NCBI GenBank assembly: GCA_001839685.1
Contig: MLAK01000571.1
Span: 62,001-126,000 of the forward strand
Direction of reading: 5' to 3'
Source: Tritrichomonas foetus
Lineage: Eukaryota; Parabasalia; Tritrichomonadida; Tritrichomonadidae
Length of the DNA stretch: 64,000 nucleotides
In this document: one piece after another, positions 1 to 11,900 of the stretch
Position numbering within the stretch: the first letter of the stretch is position 1
Layout: each line of letters begins with the position of its first letter
The notes under the pieces: model-generated
Databases searched by the model: none
What the model was told of the DNA's origin: nothing
Seen by the model: only the letters and a program-made list of their open reading frames with translations
Translations under genes and position numbers: made by a program

Positions 1-1402
1 TAATTGGATGCCTTTGCAGCATTCATTTTTTTATTTCGATTTTTTTATTTTGATTGATTTTTTGCTCTTGAACTGAAGGATAGTCAAATATTGACCATGT
101 GAAGATCGTTTATTCCTATCGAGCTATTGAATTTTATCAAAATATTCAAATATTGAGTACTTCTCAAATATCTTATTCTGATCCATCTTTTAATTTTTTC
201 TGTATTTCACATCATTAATTTCACTTTGTTTTCAAATGATTTTAGGTCACTGTTGTTTTACTTTGAAAAATCTTTTTGTCGGACCAGGTTTCTATTAAAT
301 ATTCTTCTCAAATTTTTATATAAATTGATAATTTACAATGCCGATTCAATTATTATCAAAATGATTGTATGATCAGCATGGCAATTCATTTTATGACGTA
401 GGTTTACTTTTAAACCAGTTATTTAAAAGTATGACCAAAATCACATCACACCTTTTATAAATCATGATATTTTGAATAGATACCATAACTTTTTGTATAA
501 AATTGTAAGTACGTTTATCGAGTGATAATATCTTTAATTTCTCTTAAATTTATCAATAAATATTGGACAATTATATTAATATAATTATTAGAAATATTAT
601 ATAAAAATTGTTATTTAATTATGCCGTGTTTGATTGGTATATGGGAGATTCTTTCAAATCGACAAATTCACCATTCATGGTTATCAATTAATTGAGCCAT
701 TAAATACAAAAATCAATGTATTGGAATCTAACATATATAATTCATACAACAATTTTGTTTTTATTAATATCAACAAAAATAAATTGATGATTCCAAAGAT
801 TAGGGAAGATATTGCCATCACTATTATTAGGTAAAAAGGAAATTGGTAGATTTCATAAGAATTTGAAATGACAGGCCATATTTTTCAATATTTTTAGACT
901 TCGACCAAGAAAATTGTGAACTTAAGTTATTTTAAAATATGAAAGATCCATATATTGCTATATATTTTAATTATTATCATTTAAATTTGCATATAATACT
1001 AATTGAGAGATAAATTCTGATAAAAGAAATCTAACATATATCCAATGATTTGGTTAATGAATTCATTGTTAACTATATATTTGTTAAGTGTCCAATACCT
1101 TATGGATTTTTTAGAATATCTATATTTCATTGCAATACAGAATATTATACCAAGCCTTCTTCATGATTGTTCCAACAGAAACAGGTATCGCAATATGTAG
1201 CGACAATTTTTATTCAGTTTTTTATCTTCTTTTTTTATTTCTTTACCGAAACTGCATTCAATATTATTTCCCGATAAAGTCACGATACTCACAAACATGT
1301 TTCTTTTATCAAAAAGTGAAATATTTGACGACACATCCATTCAAAAAAATTGTCAAATTTTCAAATAATTATTTGATATTCCAACACACAATCAAATCAA
1401 CA
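1..1402. other. intergenic, no gene seen
   Basis: AT-rich sequence with no reading frame that looks like protein. A 66-codon open frame at 634-834 begins with TTG and has no recognisable features, so I treat it as chance. The frame of the next gene stays open back to 1130, but only from a TTG, and that part does not resemble the transporter family. Confidence 0.6.
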
Positions 1403-2839
1403 ATGAAAAAAATCAGCATCAGCCCAAAATTTCTCGCTATTATTGTTATCACATCATTCTTTGTGACTGGTTCTTTCGAATCTGTTCTTAATTCAATCAT
1501 TCTGAACACTGAATACAATTTTAATGGCACATTGAAGCTTGCCTTTTCTAAAATGTACTTCCAAACATGGGGCTTGTTTTTTGGACTTTCATTATGTTCT
1601 ATTCCATTATTTATTCAAAACTACCTTCAAAAAAAGAAAAATAATTCTGGTGATGATAAAATTCATCCATCTGACCAAAAATTCGTCAATTCAAACTTTA
1701 CAAATAATGAAATAAATAAAAATGGTGTCAAAACTAATGCTAATGGTGCAAATTCGCAAAGGTCAGAAATATCCAGTTTTTCTGTAAATGACGAAAATTC
1801 TGATTATGACATTCATAAAAAATGGATGAGCAACAACAATGATAATAAAAATTCAACCAAAAAAACAAATAAGTCAGCTTTTAAAAACCTTGCAAGACAC
1901 GAATATCACAATTATCAAGAAAAGCCAAAATTAATTTTATTTAAAGAAAGTGCTCTTCCAAGTATATGTTTTATTCTCTCTGCAACCATTCAGAATTATT
2001 CATTAACTGTTTTAGCACCAAGTGTTTATCAAATATTTTCCGGTTTTCAGCTTTTATTCACATCTTTGTTTTCTGTTTCTTTTCGACATCATCGTCTTTT
2101 TTTAAGTGATTGGACTGGTCTTTTTGTGAATGTTTTTGGTATGATTTTTTCTGGTATTACACTTTTGTTGCGTGGAAGGAAAACCAATGATGAAGAACTT
2201 CCTAAAATTTTCACTGCTTTTGTAACCTTGATTGTTGCACAAGGAATTCGTGCTTTTCAATGTATTCTTGAAGAAAGACTCCTTCATGATACAAATATGA
2301 CTCCATTAATGCTTGCTTCATTTGAAGGAATATGGGGATTATATCTTATCACTTTAATTATTATGCCATTAGCAAATATTTTAAATCCAACATCACCATT
2401 TTATGAAAATTCTATTGAATCATTCAAAATGATTTTCAATTCTCGAGATCTTGGATTAACAGAATTATTTTATATAATTGTAATTACATTATTTACTTTT
2501 TGTGGTATATTTGTTTTGTATCAATCATCTGCCTTAAACAAAAATTTGTATGATACAATTCGACCATTTTTCGTATGGGTTGTTTCTGTTGGATTTAAAT
2601 ATCTGTTTAATATGGAAGGATCTCTTGTTTATATTGATGGATTTACAGTATTGGAATTCATTGGATGTCTTTTTGCTGCAATTGGTGCGTTGATTTTCAA
2701 TAAAATTATTAAATTCCCATGTTTTGTTTATGATGATTCAGATTTAGAAAAATTGGTACATGAAAATGAAAATGAAGAATCATCCAAATCTGCTGAAACA
2801 GATAAATTATCAGCAGTTTTATATACTTCATTCATTTAA
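1403..2839 (+). CDS. SLC35F6-like drug/metabolite-type transporter
   Basis: Predicted 478-residue multi-pass membrane protein of the drug/metabolite transporter superfamily, most like SLC35F6. The ATG at 1403 is chosen because the family N-terminus aligns there: a first membrane helix carrying VTGSFES (family form VTGSINT). Later family-like blocks are VYQIFSGFQLLFTSLFSV, DWTGLFVNVFGMIFSG and QGIRAFQCILEERLLHDTN, the last matching the strongly conserved MVLEEKF region. About ten hydrophobic segments are visible. A hydrophilic Asn/Ser/Lys-rich insert of about 95 residues (DNA about 1630-1930) separates helix 2 from helix 3 and is probably a cytosolic or lumenal loop. The stop lies in TTTAAAT, so it overlaps a TAAA of the kind proposed as the trichomonad polyadenylation signal. 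Substrate unknown; location inferred to be an endomembrane. Confidence 0.82.
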   Translation: MKKISISPKFLAIIVITSFFVTGSFESVLNSIILNTEYNFNGTLKLAFSKMYFQTWGLFFGLSLCSIPLFIQNYLQKKKNNSGDDKIHPSDQKFVNSNFTNNEINKNGVKTNANGANSQRSEISSFSVNDENSDYDIHKKWMSNNNDNKNSTKKTNKSAFKNLARHEYHNYQEKPKLILFKESALPSICFILSATIQNYSLTVLAPSVYQIFSGFQLLFTSLFSVSFRHHRLFLSDWTGLFVNVFGMIFSGITLLLRGRKTNDEELPKIFTAFVTLIVAQGIRAFQCILEERLLHDTNMTPLMLASFEGIWGLYLITLIIMPLANILNPTSPFYENSIESFKMIFNSRDLGLTELFYIIVITLFTFCGIFVLYQSSALNKNLYDTIRPFFVWVVSVGFKYLFNMEGSLVYIDGFTVLEFIGCLFAAIGALIFNKIIKFPCFVYDDSDLEKLVHENENEESSKSAETDKLSAVLYTSFI

Positions 2840-3179
2840 ATCGTTATTTATCAAGTTTCATGAACATTTTATCAAACTGAAAAACTAATATTAATATAAG
2901 AGGAAAAAAAATTATTGAAAATGAAATTAAGTCCCAATACTATATCTAATAATAATAAAATGAGAAAAATAATTTTGCAAGAAAATTTCGGAAATCTTTT
3001 CCTTCTTTGAAAGAAAGATAATTGGTGAAGAAACAGAATGACAGAGAAGTTTTCTCAATCATGAACTTAAAATATTCTATTAAATGTAAGGTTATTGAAT
3101 AAAGAAATAAAGTAAAAAAAATATCTGATTTATTTCAAATCATTAAAATTTAATTAGAAAACAAATTTATATAAATTTA
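2840..3179. other. convergent intergenic spacer
   Basis: About 340 bases between two convergent genes. AT-rich, with TAAA motifs suited to 3' end formation for both sides. No gene or RNA seen. Confidence 0.5.
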
Positions 3180-4547
3180 TTACATCATTTCAACATCTTG
3201 GAGATTATTTAAATCTCTTTCTGCTGTCTTGTAAAATGTGTAATAAAAGAAAGCCACAAAGCTTCCACAACCAGCAACGATTACAAACACAAAAAGACCA
3301 GATGTATCACTTTTTTCATTTTTATGATGATGTTTATTTTCATTTCTGAAAATGTTGGCAGCAGCTGGAATGCTTTGTGAAGGTGTTGGTGGAAGTTTCC
3401 CAACAACCCAACATTGAACTGTTTCCATTTTTTGAATATCTTGTGTTTTCTTTACTAAATGTAGTTTGTTATTCAATAAATCATCAAAAAATCCCCAACC
3501 CGTACTTGAATCAATTGAAAAATTCGCGTTTTCAAGCGGTACAGTTTTCAAATCGAAATCGCAAACACATGCAGAAAACATTAAATTACCATTTGATGCA
3601 AGAAATGTAAAATTATTATCATAGAATGAAAAAGAACTCACAATTATAGAACTGTTATCAATATCAAACAAAGTTAGTGCAATATTAGCAGAATTGTTAA
3701 TAATATTTGAAAATGATAAAAGTGAATTTTTTTCATTAAGATCATAAAGATTAAACATACAATCGCACGTGTTTCTAAAAACAGTGACAAATTTCAAATT
3801 GAATTTATCACATTCATCACTCCAAACAAATCCGCCACTCAAAGCAACCGAATTCAATGAAGAATTTATGGTTTCTATATTTTGATGACCATTCATTAAA
3901 TCAATAACATTTGTTATATCACCAATAGTGGAATGGTCTTCTGCACATTTAGTGATAGTTAAATAATTTAATGTCATTTTCATTGTATCACCATTAACAA
4001 AAATTTCAATAGCCATTGCAGAATCAAAGGCTGAACAATCATTCATGCATGAAAACTTAATTGAAGCAGCATCGCCGAAAAAGCTAATAGCGCCTCCTTT
4101 GCTATTTGCTGAGCAGTGAAGGAACCCACATCGATAGACATTTAATTCACCATCCTCGTGAAGGAAATTGATGGCACCGCCGCTGATGCCCCCTGAGCAT
4201 CCTTTAAATAAGCAATCTGAAACATTTAAAATATAATCGTAGCTTGTGAAAATTGGATTTCTGAATTTTTTGCCTATGATCAGCCGACTGTTTTTCGTAT
4301 TTTGACCATCGTTAATATTTTGTTGGATGATTGAAATCGGGGAATCGAGAAATCTTTGAAATTGAGAGTTTTTGATGTGCGTGTTGGCATTCAAATTGTC
4401 GGCAAAAAGAAACGGTCGAAACGAATTCGATATGAAAATATTGGAAAATACGTGAAAATTCGATTTCTGGGAATCAACGATGTATGAAAGAAATGGTGAT
4501 GCGAGTGAAAAGCTATTAAGGGTCAAGGAAATAAGTGTAAGATTCAT
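3180..4547 (-). CDS. Pmp-like beta-helix surface protein
   Basis: Predicted 455-residue type I surface protein. The open frame extends to a TTG at 4571, but the ATG at 4547 gives a clean signal peptide (MNLTLISLTLNSFSLAS) and is preferred. The middle has Cys-rich right-handed beta-helix rungs with GG-A-I signatures (GGISGGAINF, SKGGAISFF) as in chlamydial polymorphic membrane proteins and the large Trichomonas Pmp-like family. A short Pro/Ser/His-rich stalk is followed by one membrane helix (GLFVFVIVAGCGSFVAFFYY) and a cytosolic tail of about 17 residues. Family knowledge suggests surface exposure and possible adhesion; the specific ligand is unknown. It is related in type to the gene at 62390. 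An Inr-like CCATTA lies about 15 bases before the start. Confidence 0.75.
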   Translation of the reverse strand: MNLTLISLTLNSFSLASPFLSYIVDSQKSNFHVFSNIFISNSFRPFLFADNLNANTHIKNSQFQRFLDSPISIIQQNINDGQNTKNSRLIIGKKFRNPIFTSYDYILNVSDCLFKGCSGGISGGAINFLHEDGELNVYRCGFLHCSANSKGGAISFFGDAASIKFSCMNDCSAFDSAMAIEIFVNGDTMKMTLNYLTITKCAEDHSTIGDITNVIDLMNGHQNIETINSSLNSVALSGGFVWSDECDKFNLKFVTVFRNTCDCMFNLYDLNEKNSLLSFSNIINNSANIALTLFDIDNSSIIVSSFSFYDNNFTFLASNGNLMFSACVCDFDLKTVPLENANFSIDSSTGWGFFDDLLNNKLHLVKKTQDIQKMETVQCWVVGKLPPTPSQSIPAAANIFRNENKHHHKNEKSDTSGLFVFVIVAGCGSFVAFFYYTFYKTAERDLNNLQDVEMM

Positions 4548-5197
4548 TTTGAATTTTATTTTAATGGCCAATTAATATCACAAAAAGATTGATATGCCAT
4601 TCGGGTAAATTCGAGGTCAAAAAACCCAATTTAAATGAACAAATATACTCTCAAAAAATGAAAGGTAATTTTATTTCTTATGTCGCAATCTCATCGTTGA
4701 GCGCCGTGAATTTTTAGTTCATTTGATTGATAATATAACTGAACTCTATATGAACACTCTGAAAATCAAAATTATAAATTATCTCCGAAAGGTTTAATGG
4801 AAATTCATTTTGATCCGCATACCAAAAATGTAGTTATTAAGAAATGATTGAATAAAAATGAATAGATTATGGACAAACTAGCTTTTCTATGCTTTATTTT
4901 CATGAAACTGGATTCATCACATCATAAATAAAGAATCAATCAAAAAGAAGGAATTGTTTCTCTTGATTAATTTATTTTCTACATAAAATTAGTCAGTTAA
5001 TGATTTGTTCTAAGATTTGGCGTTTAATAACTGTTAATTAGTGAGTTATGAATATAAAATCATTCCTCAAAATCATTAAAAATTTTCAGCTTTAATATGG
5101 TCATTTAACATATAATCTAATAGAAAAAGTTGATTATTTTGATTATGATATAATGACTTAACGTACACATCACAAATATCAATATAATTTTTTCAGG
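4548..5197. other. divergent promoter region
   Basis: About 650 bases between divergently read genes, so both promoters must lie here. Inr-like sites are CCATTA (minus strand, 4562-4567) and TCACAA (plus strand, 5170-5175). No coding sequence or RNA gene seen. Confidence 0.5.
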
Positions 5198-6442
5198 ATG
5201 TCAATTCGAAACCAACCACATCCTTTTGGTATGCCTGCTCCTCGCCCCAAACCAAAAATATACAAATATGTCTCGGACGATAATCCAGATATTAACAAAA
5301 TTGTTTTCGATATCATCGACGGTTTAAAAATCGAAGAAGTTGAGCCCGACCTTTTTGCCAATTTGCTTCCCTGTCTCCAGCAAAGGAGCAGAGCATTGAT
5401 GGAATGGAGGAATCAGCCCGCGTCACGATCTTTGAATGAAGCTATTGAATACATTTTGAATTACCGATACAGCAACGATCCCAAACAACTCAAACCAAAA
5501 ACAGAAAGAGCTCTAACAGCACGATCAGGTAAAATATCGCAAAATGAAATCAACATCAACATTGATAATGCGATGAGAGGAAAATACGATAGAATCAATC
5601 CCAGGCTTTACAGAATTCTCAATCGTGAGCTAATTAAAATACGTGACGAGTCCCTCTCTGTAAAAGATTATCAGACAGCTGAAATGGCTGCTGAAGCTGC
5701 CAGAAAAGTTTTGACATTGTCAAACGAAAACAGATTTGATGAAATATCAACACGAAAACTTGAAGAAACTGAAAAAACACTTTTGGAAAGAGAAGACAGC
5801 TTTGTTGAAACCCAAGAAACCTGGGAAAAAAGAATTAAAGATGCTCTTCAACAAAAAGAAAGCGATTTAAAAAATATTGAAAAAGGAAACGAAGAAATTG
5901 TCAAAGAATTTGACAAACAATTCGATGAACCTCCACCAAAATCGATTTTCAAGTATTCACCCAATATCCTCCAATTGAGATCAATTGAATCCTATATGGT
6001 GAAGTCAGGAAGATACTCTGAAGCATCTGCTTTAAATGAGGAAGCAACTAGACTTGAACTTATTGAAGATGAACAGCATAAAAAAGATTGGTATGACCAT
6101 TTACAGAAGAAACGCGCACATCTGGAAAAAGAACTTCATGAAAGATATAAAATTCACGATCAAAATGCAACGACTGCCATCGCAACACTGAAAAAAACAG
6201 CTGAAAAGGAAATAGACCAACAACAGAAATCAATAAATAGACTCAATTGTCATGTCGATGATGCTGAAACCCTTTGTAGTTTCATGAATCATTCATTTCG
6301 AAGTCGAAGAAATCGATCTCCAAAATCTGCAAGAAGTGGATCATCCAAACTTCCTCCTTTAAATTCTCCAGCACAACAATTCAGAAAGAAAGCGATTATT
6401 AATTCGATTGTTTATACTAAAACCGCTAAAATTGAACAATGA
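5198..6442 (+). CDS. coiled-coil protein, trichomonad type
   Basis: Predicted 414-residue soluble protein starting at ATG 5198. Residues about 1-30 are Pro-rich, residues 30-100 look helical and globular, and about 180-360 are strongly charged with coiled-coil character (for example KTLLEREDSFVETQETWEKR, RAHLEKELHERYKIHD). The C-terminus is Ser/Arg-rich (RSRRNRSPKSARSGSS) and looks disordered and phosphorylatable. There is no signal peptide or membrane helix. It resembles conserved hypothetical trichomonad proteins in style, but I do not recognise a named domain. A cytoskeletal role is only a guess. Confidence 0.72.
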   Translation: MSIRNQPHPFGMPAPRPKPKIYKYVSDDNPDINKIVFDIIDGLKIEEVEPDLFANLLPCLQQRSRALMEWRNQPASRSLNEAIEYILNYRYSNDPKQLKPKTERALTARSGKISQNEININIDNAMRGKYDRINPRLYRILNRELIKIRDESLSVKDYQTAEMAAEAARKVLTLSNENRFDEISTRKLEETEKTLLEREDSFVETQETWEKRIKDALQQKESDLKNIEKGNEEIVKEFDKQFDEPPPKSIFKYSPNILQLRSIESYMVKSGRYSEASALNEEATRLELIEDEQHKKDWYDHLQKKRAHLEKELHERYKIHDQNATTAIATLKKTAEKEIDQQQKSINRLNCHVDDAETLCSFMNHSFRSRRNRSPKSARSGSSKLPPLNSPAQQFRKKAIINSIVYTKTAKIEQ

Positions 6443-6599
6443 GAACAATTTTATTTGGAATTATTTCGAAAAATGATTTTTTGTTTTTAGTAAAATTTAC
6501 AAACTTCGAAATTTTTGGTTTTATATTTTATTCTTAGTTTTCTTACAATCAACAAAAAATAGAAAATGTGTTTGAAATTATATTTTATTGAGTTATAAT

Positions 6600-8575
6600 T
6601 TAGTTGGGGTAGAATGGTGCATTTGATGTTGTTTCAAGTCTGGAAAAACTCCTTCTACGGTATACAAGTACAACTACAACAATTATCAGGATAACAACAA
6701 CAACAACAACAGCAACTGAAATCACAATTGGGATTGTATATGATTTCTTTTCAGGTTTTGGTAAAACAAATGAATAAGTTCTTGCTTCATTTTCTTTGCC
6801 TAATAAAAATAATAAAAATTGCTCATTTATCATATTGTAAGCCGAAACACTAGGATATAAAACGCATCCCTCCGAAATTGCAGTAAAAACTTTATAATCA
6901 TCTTTGATTAATTCAACATTATCAAAGTGGAAATCAACTGAATGAATCTCAACTTCAGTTTGAAGAGAACTTCCATATTTCGAAATATTATCAAATTTTT
7001 CACCAGAAACACGAACAATTAAATCAAGTGATGCTAAGAAATCACTTCGTGAATTATTATTCATTTTTGCGTATACAAAAGTATCTTTCTTGGAAATTCT
7101 TATTTGTCCTGAAGCAACTCCATCATCAATACTTTCAAAAATAACTTGGTTGAACTTCCCATCAATGTTTCCATATACATAAACATTATCAAAGAAGTAC
7201 AAATGAAGGGTTTCTGTAATTTTTTCAGGAATTAATTCCAAAAAATCAGGCCAAGTAGTTACAGTCATTTCTTTACAGAATGAAGGAGCTATTTTGTTTG
7301 TTCCAATGCAATAATTTACTTCTGACGTGTTTTTATCAACTTTATAAAAGTAACTAGTAACAATTATATCCATATCTATATTTTCTGTAATAGGTTTTGC
7401 CTTATTTACGCAACCATTTGGTGAATGTATCCTAATTTTTGGAGTGTTTCCCTTCATATGCATATATGCAGGAACAACATCATATTTTGTGACTTCATCT
7501 GTATAATAAATTTCTAATTTTCTTGGATCACCCATGAAAAATGGCAATTTTAGGTCATCTTTGTTGTTATTCGCTCCAGAGAGATGAATAATTACATCTA
7601 GTTCGGAATAAACATTTGATGGATATAAATAAATCATTTGATCAACTTTTTCAAATTCGATTGTTCCAGTAATTATTTCAATTAGAGATTCATCAATCGG
7701 TGCAAAACTTATCAAATCAGTATTAAAAGAATATTTACCAGAGATATCAATTTTCCCCTTATAATAAAAATCAATTTGATCATAATAAGTCTTATTATTT
7801 TGAAGATATTCGACTGCCTTTTTCCATGTTGTATTAATACTATCAACACAATCCTTTGAATCTTTGATTGATTCTTCAGATTCATATAAACAAAATCCTA
7901 TATGTTTTATTGGAATTTTTTTTAAGTAAACCAAATAAACTTCACCACTTTGAACACGAATTGGATCGTTTTCAAATTTTCCATTTTCAACAGTCCAATT
8001 TATTGATGGGAAATCTCTTGGAAGTAATGGAGTCATTAAAACTGGTGCGTAATCATAGGAATATTGATAGTGAATGAATAATGATTTTATTGGAGAACCA
8101 AATAGGATAGGTGCATGAAAATCTTCATAAATTTCATTGGTGATATTTCTTCCTGAACTATGTAAAATAACGTTGAAATCATTAGAAAAGCCTTCAACAT
8201 TATCTTCACCAGAAATTACAAGTTGTATATCAATTTTGGTGAGTTCAAGGCTTCCACTTATTTGTCCATACCTTTTATTTTGGTCAGGAATACTTTGAAG
8301 TTGAACAATCTTTGTGGTTTCTCCATAAGTGATTTTGGAATTTTCCATATGTACATCCTGATAGAAGTAATAGCTAATTACTGCATAATCCAGTGATTTA
8401 GTGTTTTCAATAGCATATTCCCATTTTTCATATGTAGCGTTGGCATCATTGCACAAAGAAGGCTTTCTTTGGGGTTACCAATACAAACTACATACTCGTA
8501 TTCGTATTCTGGAACATCCTCCTTTAATTTGAGAAATTTATTGCAAAAAGCAAGAGATGCAAAAAACCAAAACAT
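6600..8575 (-). CDS. single-pass surface protein, likely two exons
   Basis: Surface protein of about 648 residues if read as two exons: 8575-8496 and 8466-6600. Exon 1 begins at ATG 8573-8575 with a signal-like N-terminus (MFWFFASLAFCNKF). The frame breaks near 8467-8495; removing a 29-nt segment starting GTATGT and ending CCCCAAAG joins EYEYE to KPSLCNDANATY in frame. The alternative is a one-base frameshift (error or mutation). The ectodomain is long, Tyr/Asn-rich, with many N-x-S/T sites and no domain I recognise. The C-terminus has a Val-rich membrane helix (TIPIVISVAVVVVVVILIIV) followed by YRRRS and a short tail. Function unknown. TCACTT, an Inr match, sits 2 bases before the ATG. Confidence 0.65.
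8467..8495 (-). other. candidate 29-nt spliceosomal intron
   Basis: On the minus strand the segment starts with GTATGT, contains TAAC seven bases before its final base, and ends in AAAG. Splicing is phase 2 (GA|A) and restores one open frame over the whole gene. GTATGT is identical to the 5' site of the clearer intron at 36825-37222. The 3' end fits the usual CTAACACACAG poorly, so a frameshift remains possible. Confidence 0.5.
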
Positions 8576-8577
8576 TT

Positions 8578-8583
8578 AAGTGA
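8578..8583 (-). promoter_or_regulatory. Inr-like initiator TCACTT
   Basis: TCACTT on the minus strand, 2 bases before the ATG of the surface-protein gene. It matches the trichomonad initiator pattern TCAYTW. Confidence 0.5.
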
Positions 8584-8600
8584 ACATTTACCATCACAAA

Positions 8601-8637
<37 letters not shown>

Positions 8638-8936
8638 TTTTCTATAAATTGGCTTTATTTTAAAATGATTCATGTTCTATTCAATTATCATTGACTAATC
8701 AGATTCGTTTATAAATTTTATTGACAGGCAACAATTATTTTGATTCAATTTTTTTGTCAACTTTTTCAGAATAACACACCTTCATCTTAGTTTTTCCAAT
8801 TAACATTGCTTTCAATACAAAAAATACATATTTTTTTTTTTTTTTAAAAAAAAAAAATCAGAAATTTTATTCATACGAATTTTTTTACTCTATAAAATAA
8901 AACAAAAACAATAACGCAAAATGCGTCAAGATAAAA
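8584..8936. other. spacer with A31 tract and T15A12 palindrome
   Basis: Spacer between two minus-strand genes. It holds a run of 31 A at 8604-8634 and a T15A12 self-complementary block at 8831-8857, close after the end of the cyclase-like gene. No coding sequence seen. Such runs may exclude nucleosomes or assist 3' end formation; this is inference. Confidence 0.5.
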
Positions 8937-11900
8937 TTAATGATTAGATTCGTTGAGGCATAGAGAAAATACCCATGAAACTTTATTATAGCCATTAATG
9001 TTATGCTTACTATTATAATTAAAATCGGGTGTGCGTATTTGAATCGCATCTTTTACAATATCTCTTGGCATTAAATCCATGAAACTTGGTGTCATTGTAA
9101 CGCAGGAATTATCAGCAAGTCTAACAATTTTTCTGAGAATTTTAATTTTGTTTGTGCATAACAAAAATGCTGTTCCATCGATTTTCGCTAATGCTCTTTT
9201 GGAAATAATTGTTGCAAAACGAACTTTGTATCCATTTTTATGTGAAAATTCATTCACTTTCCTTAAAAATGCAAGTGAATCTTTCGCACTACTGTAGTAA
9301 TTTGGAATTTGTTTAATTAAATTAAAAGAAACATAAATTAATGTTCCAACATGCATAGTCTTAATGCCATCACATGTTTGGCAGAGTTCCTCAATAAATT
9401 CCGAAAATTTGGAATAAAACATTGAACTTTCAGTTGGGGAATGAACTTTTGAATATTCTGTGAAGTTGATAATTTCTATGGTGGAAATTACAACGAAATG
9501 TGTTGTAAATCTTCGATTTTCAACGGAAAAATTATCATGAATTTTAATTAATCGTTTCGGAATTGCGCCCAAAACCAATTCATTGATTTCTTCTTGAAGT
9601 TTAAGAATTTCTTTCTCTATTAAACTTAAAACTTGACTGGTTTTGAAAATAATAATTAATGTGCTTTCAAAAGCAGTTTTCAAATGTATTAAATAAAAAG
9701 ATTTCCTTTCTAAAATTCCATTTGAAATTAATTCAAATTCTGCTTCTTTTTCAACAACTTCTTCATTTTCTGTTAATTTAATGACATCTTTTAACAGTGT
9801 GTTGAAATCATTAATTTTTGAGTTATTATCTTGCTTCCTTTTCTTTTGCGAGAAATTTGTGTTTTCGAAAGTGTTATTCTTTGAGAATTGAATATAGTTG
9901 GAAATCGTGTTTCCTATTAATTTGGAATGTGGTATTTCAAGCCAATCAGAAAATTTTGCATTTGAATCAATGATCAATAAATTGTCATCAATTTCTACAA
10001 CTGGTTCAGGAATTAAATCAACAATTTTGGTCATTGAATTTATTAAAGTACTCATATTATTTATTTGTCCTGAAGAATTTCCATTAAACAATTCAAATAT
10101 TTTGGAATTATTTTGTATATAATCAAAATCAATCATTGATAATGATGAAAGTACAAATCTAACTGTTTTAAAAACAGTTATTAGTTGATACAATAGCCAG
10201 CCAATTGTAATGCCTCCAATGATAGCAACCAAAGCACCAACCAAAGGAATCATTGCATAAGTTTTTTCTATTTCAATAACTATGGTTTCCATTGTAATGC
10301 GAAAGATTTCATATAAAATGTCTCGACTTAAGCAATCAGTTGTATATTTCAAATAAGTCCAAACGTCCTTATCATACATTGATATGTTTCTATTATTATA
10401 AATGATATCTTCGGAAATAGTTTCCCAGTAATTAACCAAAATTTCTAATGAAACAAATTTTGGGAGTTTTCTGAGTTTGTTAAACTTACCAGATTCATTA
10501 CTAAAATCAGGGAAATAATGACCATACAATAAATTATTCATTTGTGGCGATCCGGCAAAAGCATATCCAGTTAAAGTGCCTCCTTTAAACTGACCAAATA
10601 ATGCATTATTTAGTAATTGTTTAAATGATTTTGACACTTCAAGTAATTCATTGGTATGAATTCTATAATTGTCATCATAAATTGACATATTAGAATCCAA
10701 GACCATTTCCCGAAGCAATAAATTCGATAATGAATAAAATGCAGCAGATGAACAATAAACCATAAAATAACGAGTAGGTAAGCTTTTTAAAACTGGATTC
10801 ATATTTTTAATATTCATATAAACCAATAAACTTGACACAACTGAAGCTATTAGGTTACAAATAGAAATAACAATGATTTGTTTTGATGGAACACCAGTAG
10901 ATGTATCTCTTGATGCTACTAATTGAATATATGTACCTTGATAACGAAATTCTGAACGTTCATGCTTTTGATTATAAAATTTTCGACCTATCTTTTCATC
11001 AAGAGAATTTCTTTCTATAACTTTTTGAATTGCAACTCGTGGTAAAGTATTAATGGTTCGAATAATGTAATTCCAATGATTGCGAATTTTTGAGGCGAAA
11101 TAAATCAGAATAAGTAATAAAGTAACTTCGATAATAAAAGCAATTGAATAAATATGTGAAATTAGATCAACATTTGCATCAATACAATTAGAAACATCAT
11201 AAGCAGCTAAAACTAGAATATTCATAAATTTCATGGGAATTTCTTTTGAATTAATTTGAATAATTCTTTCCCAATCTTGGTTAAGGAAGCTTTTATCGGT
11301 TCTTTCTTTTGTATACTTATAAAAATATGAACACAAAATATTAACCGCTTGAAAAAAAGATAAATAATAATGATTTTCATCATCTACAGCAGTAAAATTG
11401 ATTGATAAATTATCACTATTAGAATTATTTAAGTTTAAGTCATTGGCAGAAATGTATGAAGTATCAAAATAATGATTTATCTCCAGTAAAAATTGAATAT
11501 TAGTAATTTCTTGACCCATTTGGGAATGAATGTCAATTTCATGACCATAGAGTTTTTGCAAATCATTAATTACATTGTTCAAAATTTGAATATTAGTGAT
11601 TATTGGTTCATCATATAATGACTCAAAGTTAGTTGCTTGAATTAATTTCAGAATTTCATGATTCGAAGGAAGTACTTTCTCCACCATTAGAGCTTTTTGA
11701 AATAAAAAATAAGAAGAAACCGAATAACTATCAATAATTCGCGCGACTCGCATTAAAGCAACAACATAATTGTTAATATTGGTATGAAGTGATTCTAATA
11801 AACCAGTTGGTGCAAAAGCACAGAAAAGAAAGGCCAAAACAAAAAATATTACACTAATTGTAATTAATAAACTGATGAACGACACATTTGCTTCTTTTCC

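Noticed and set aside
634..834. 66-codon open frame in the first spacer
   Set aside because: Starts with TTG, has no family signs, and lies in AT-rich spacer with stops around it.
1130..1402. N-terminal extension of the SLC35F6-like protein
   Set aside because: Opens only from TTG; the family N-terminus aligns at the ATG at 1403.
8378..8575. Separate 65-residue gene upstream of the surface protein
   Set aside because: It supplies the signal peptide of the surface protein and has its Inr; better read as exon 1 or the part before a frameshift.
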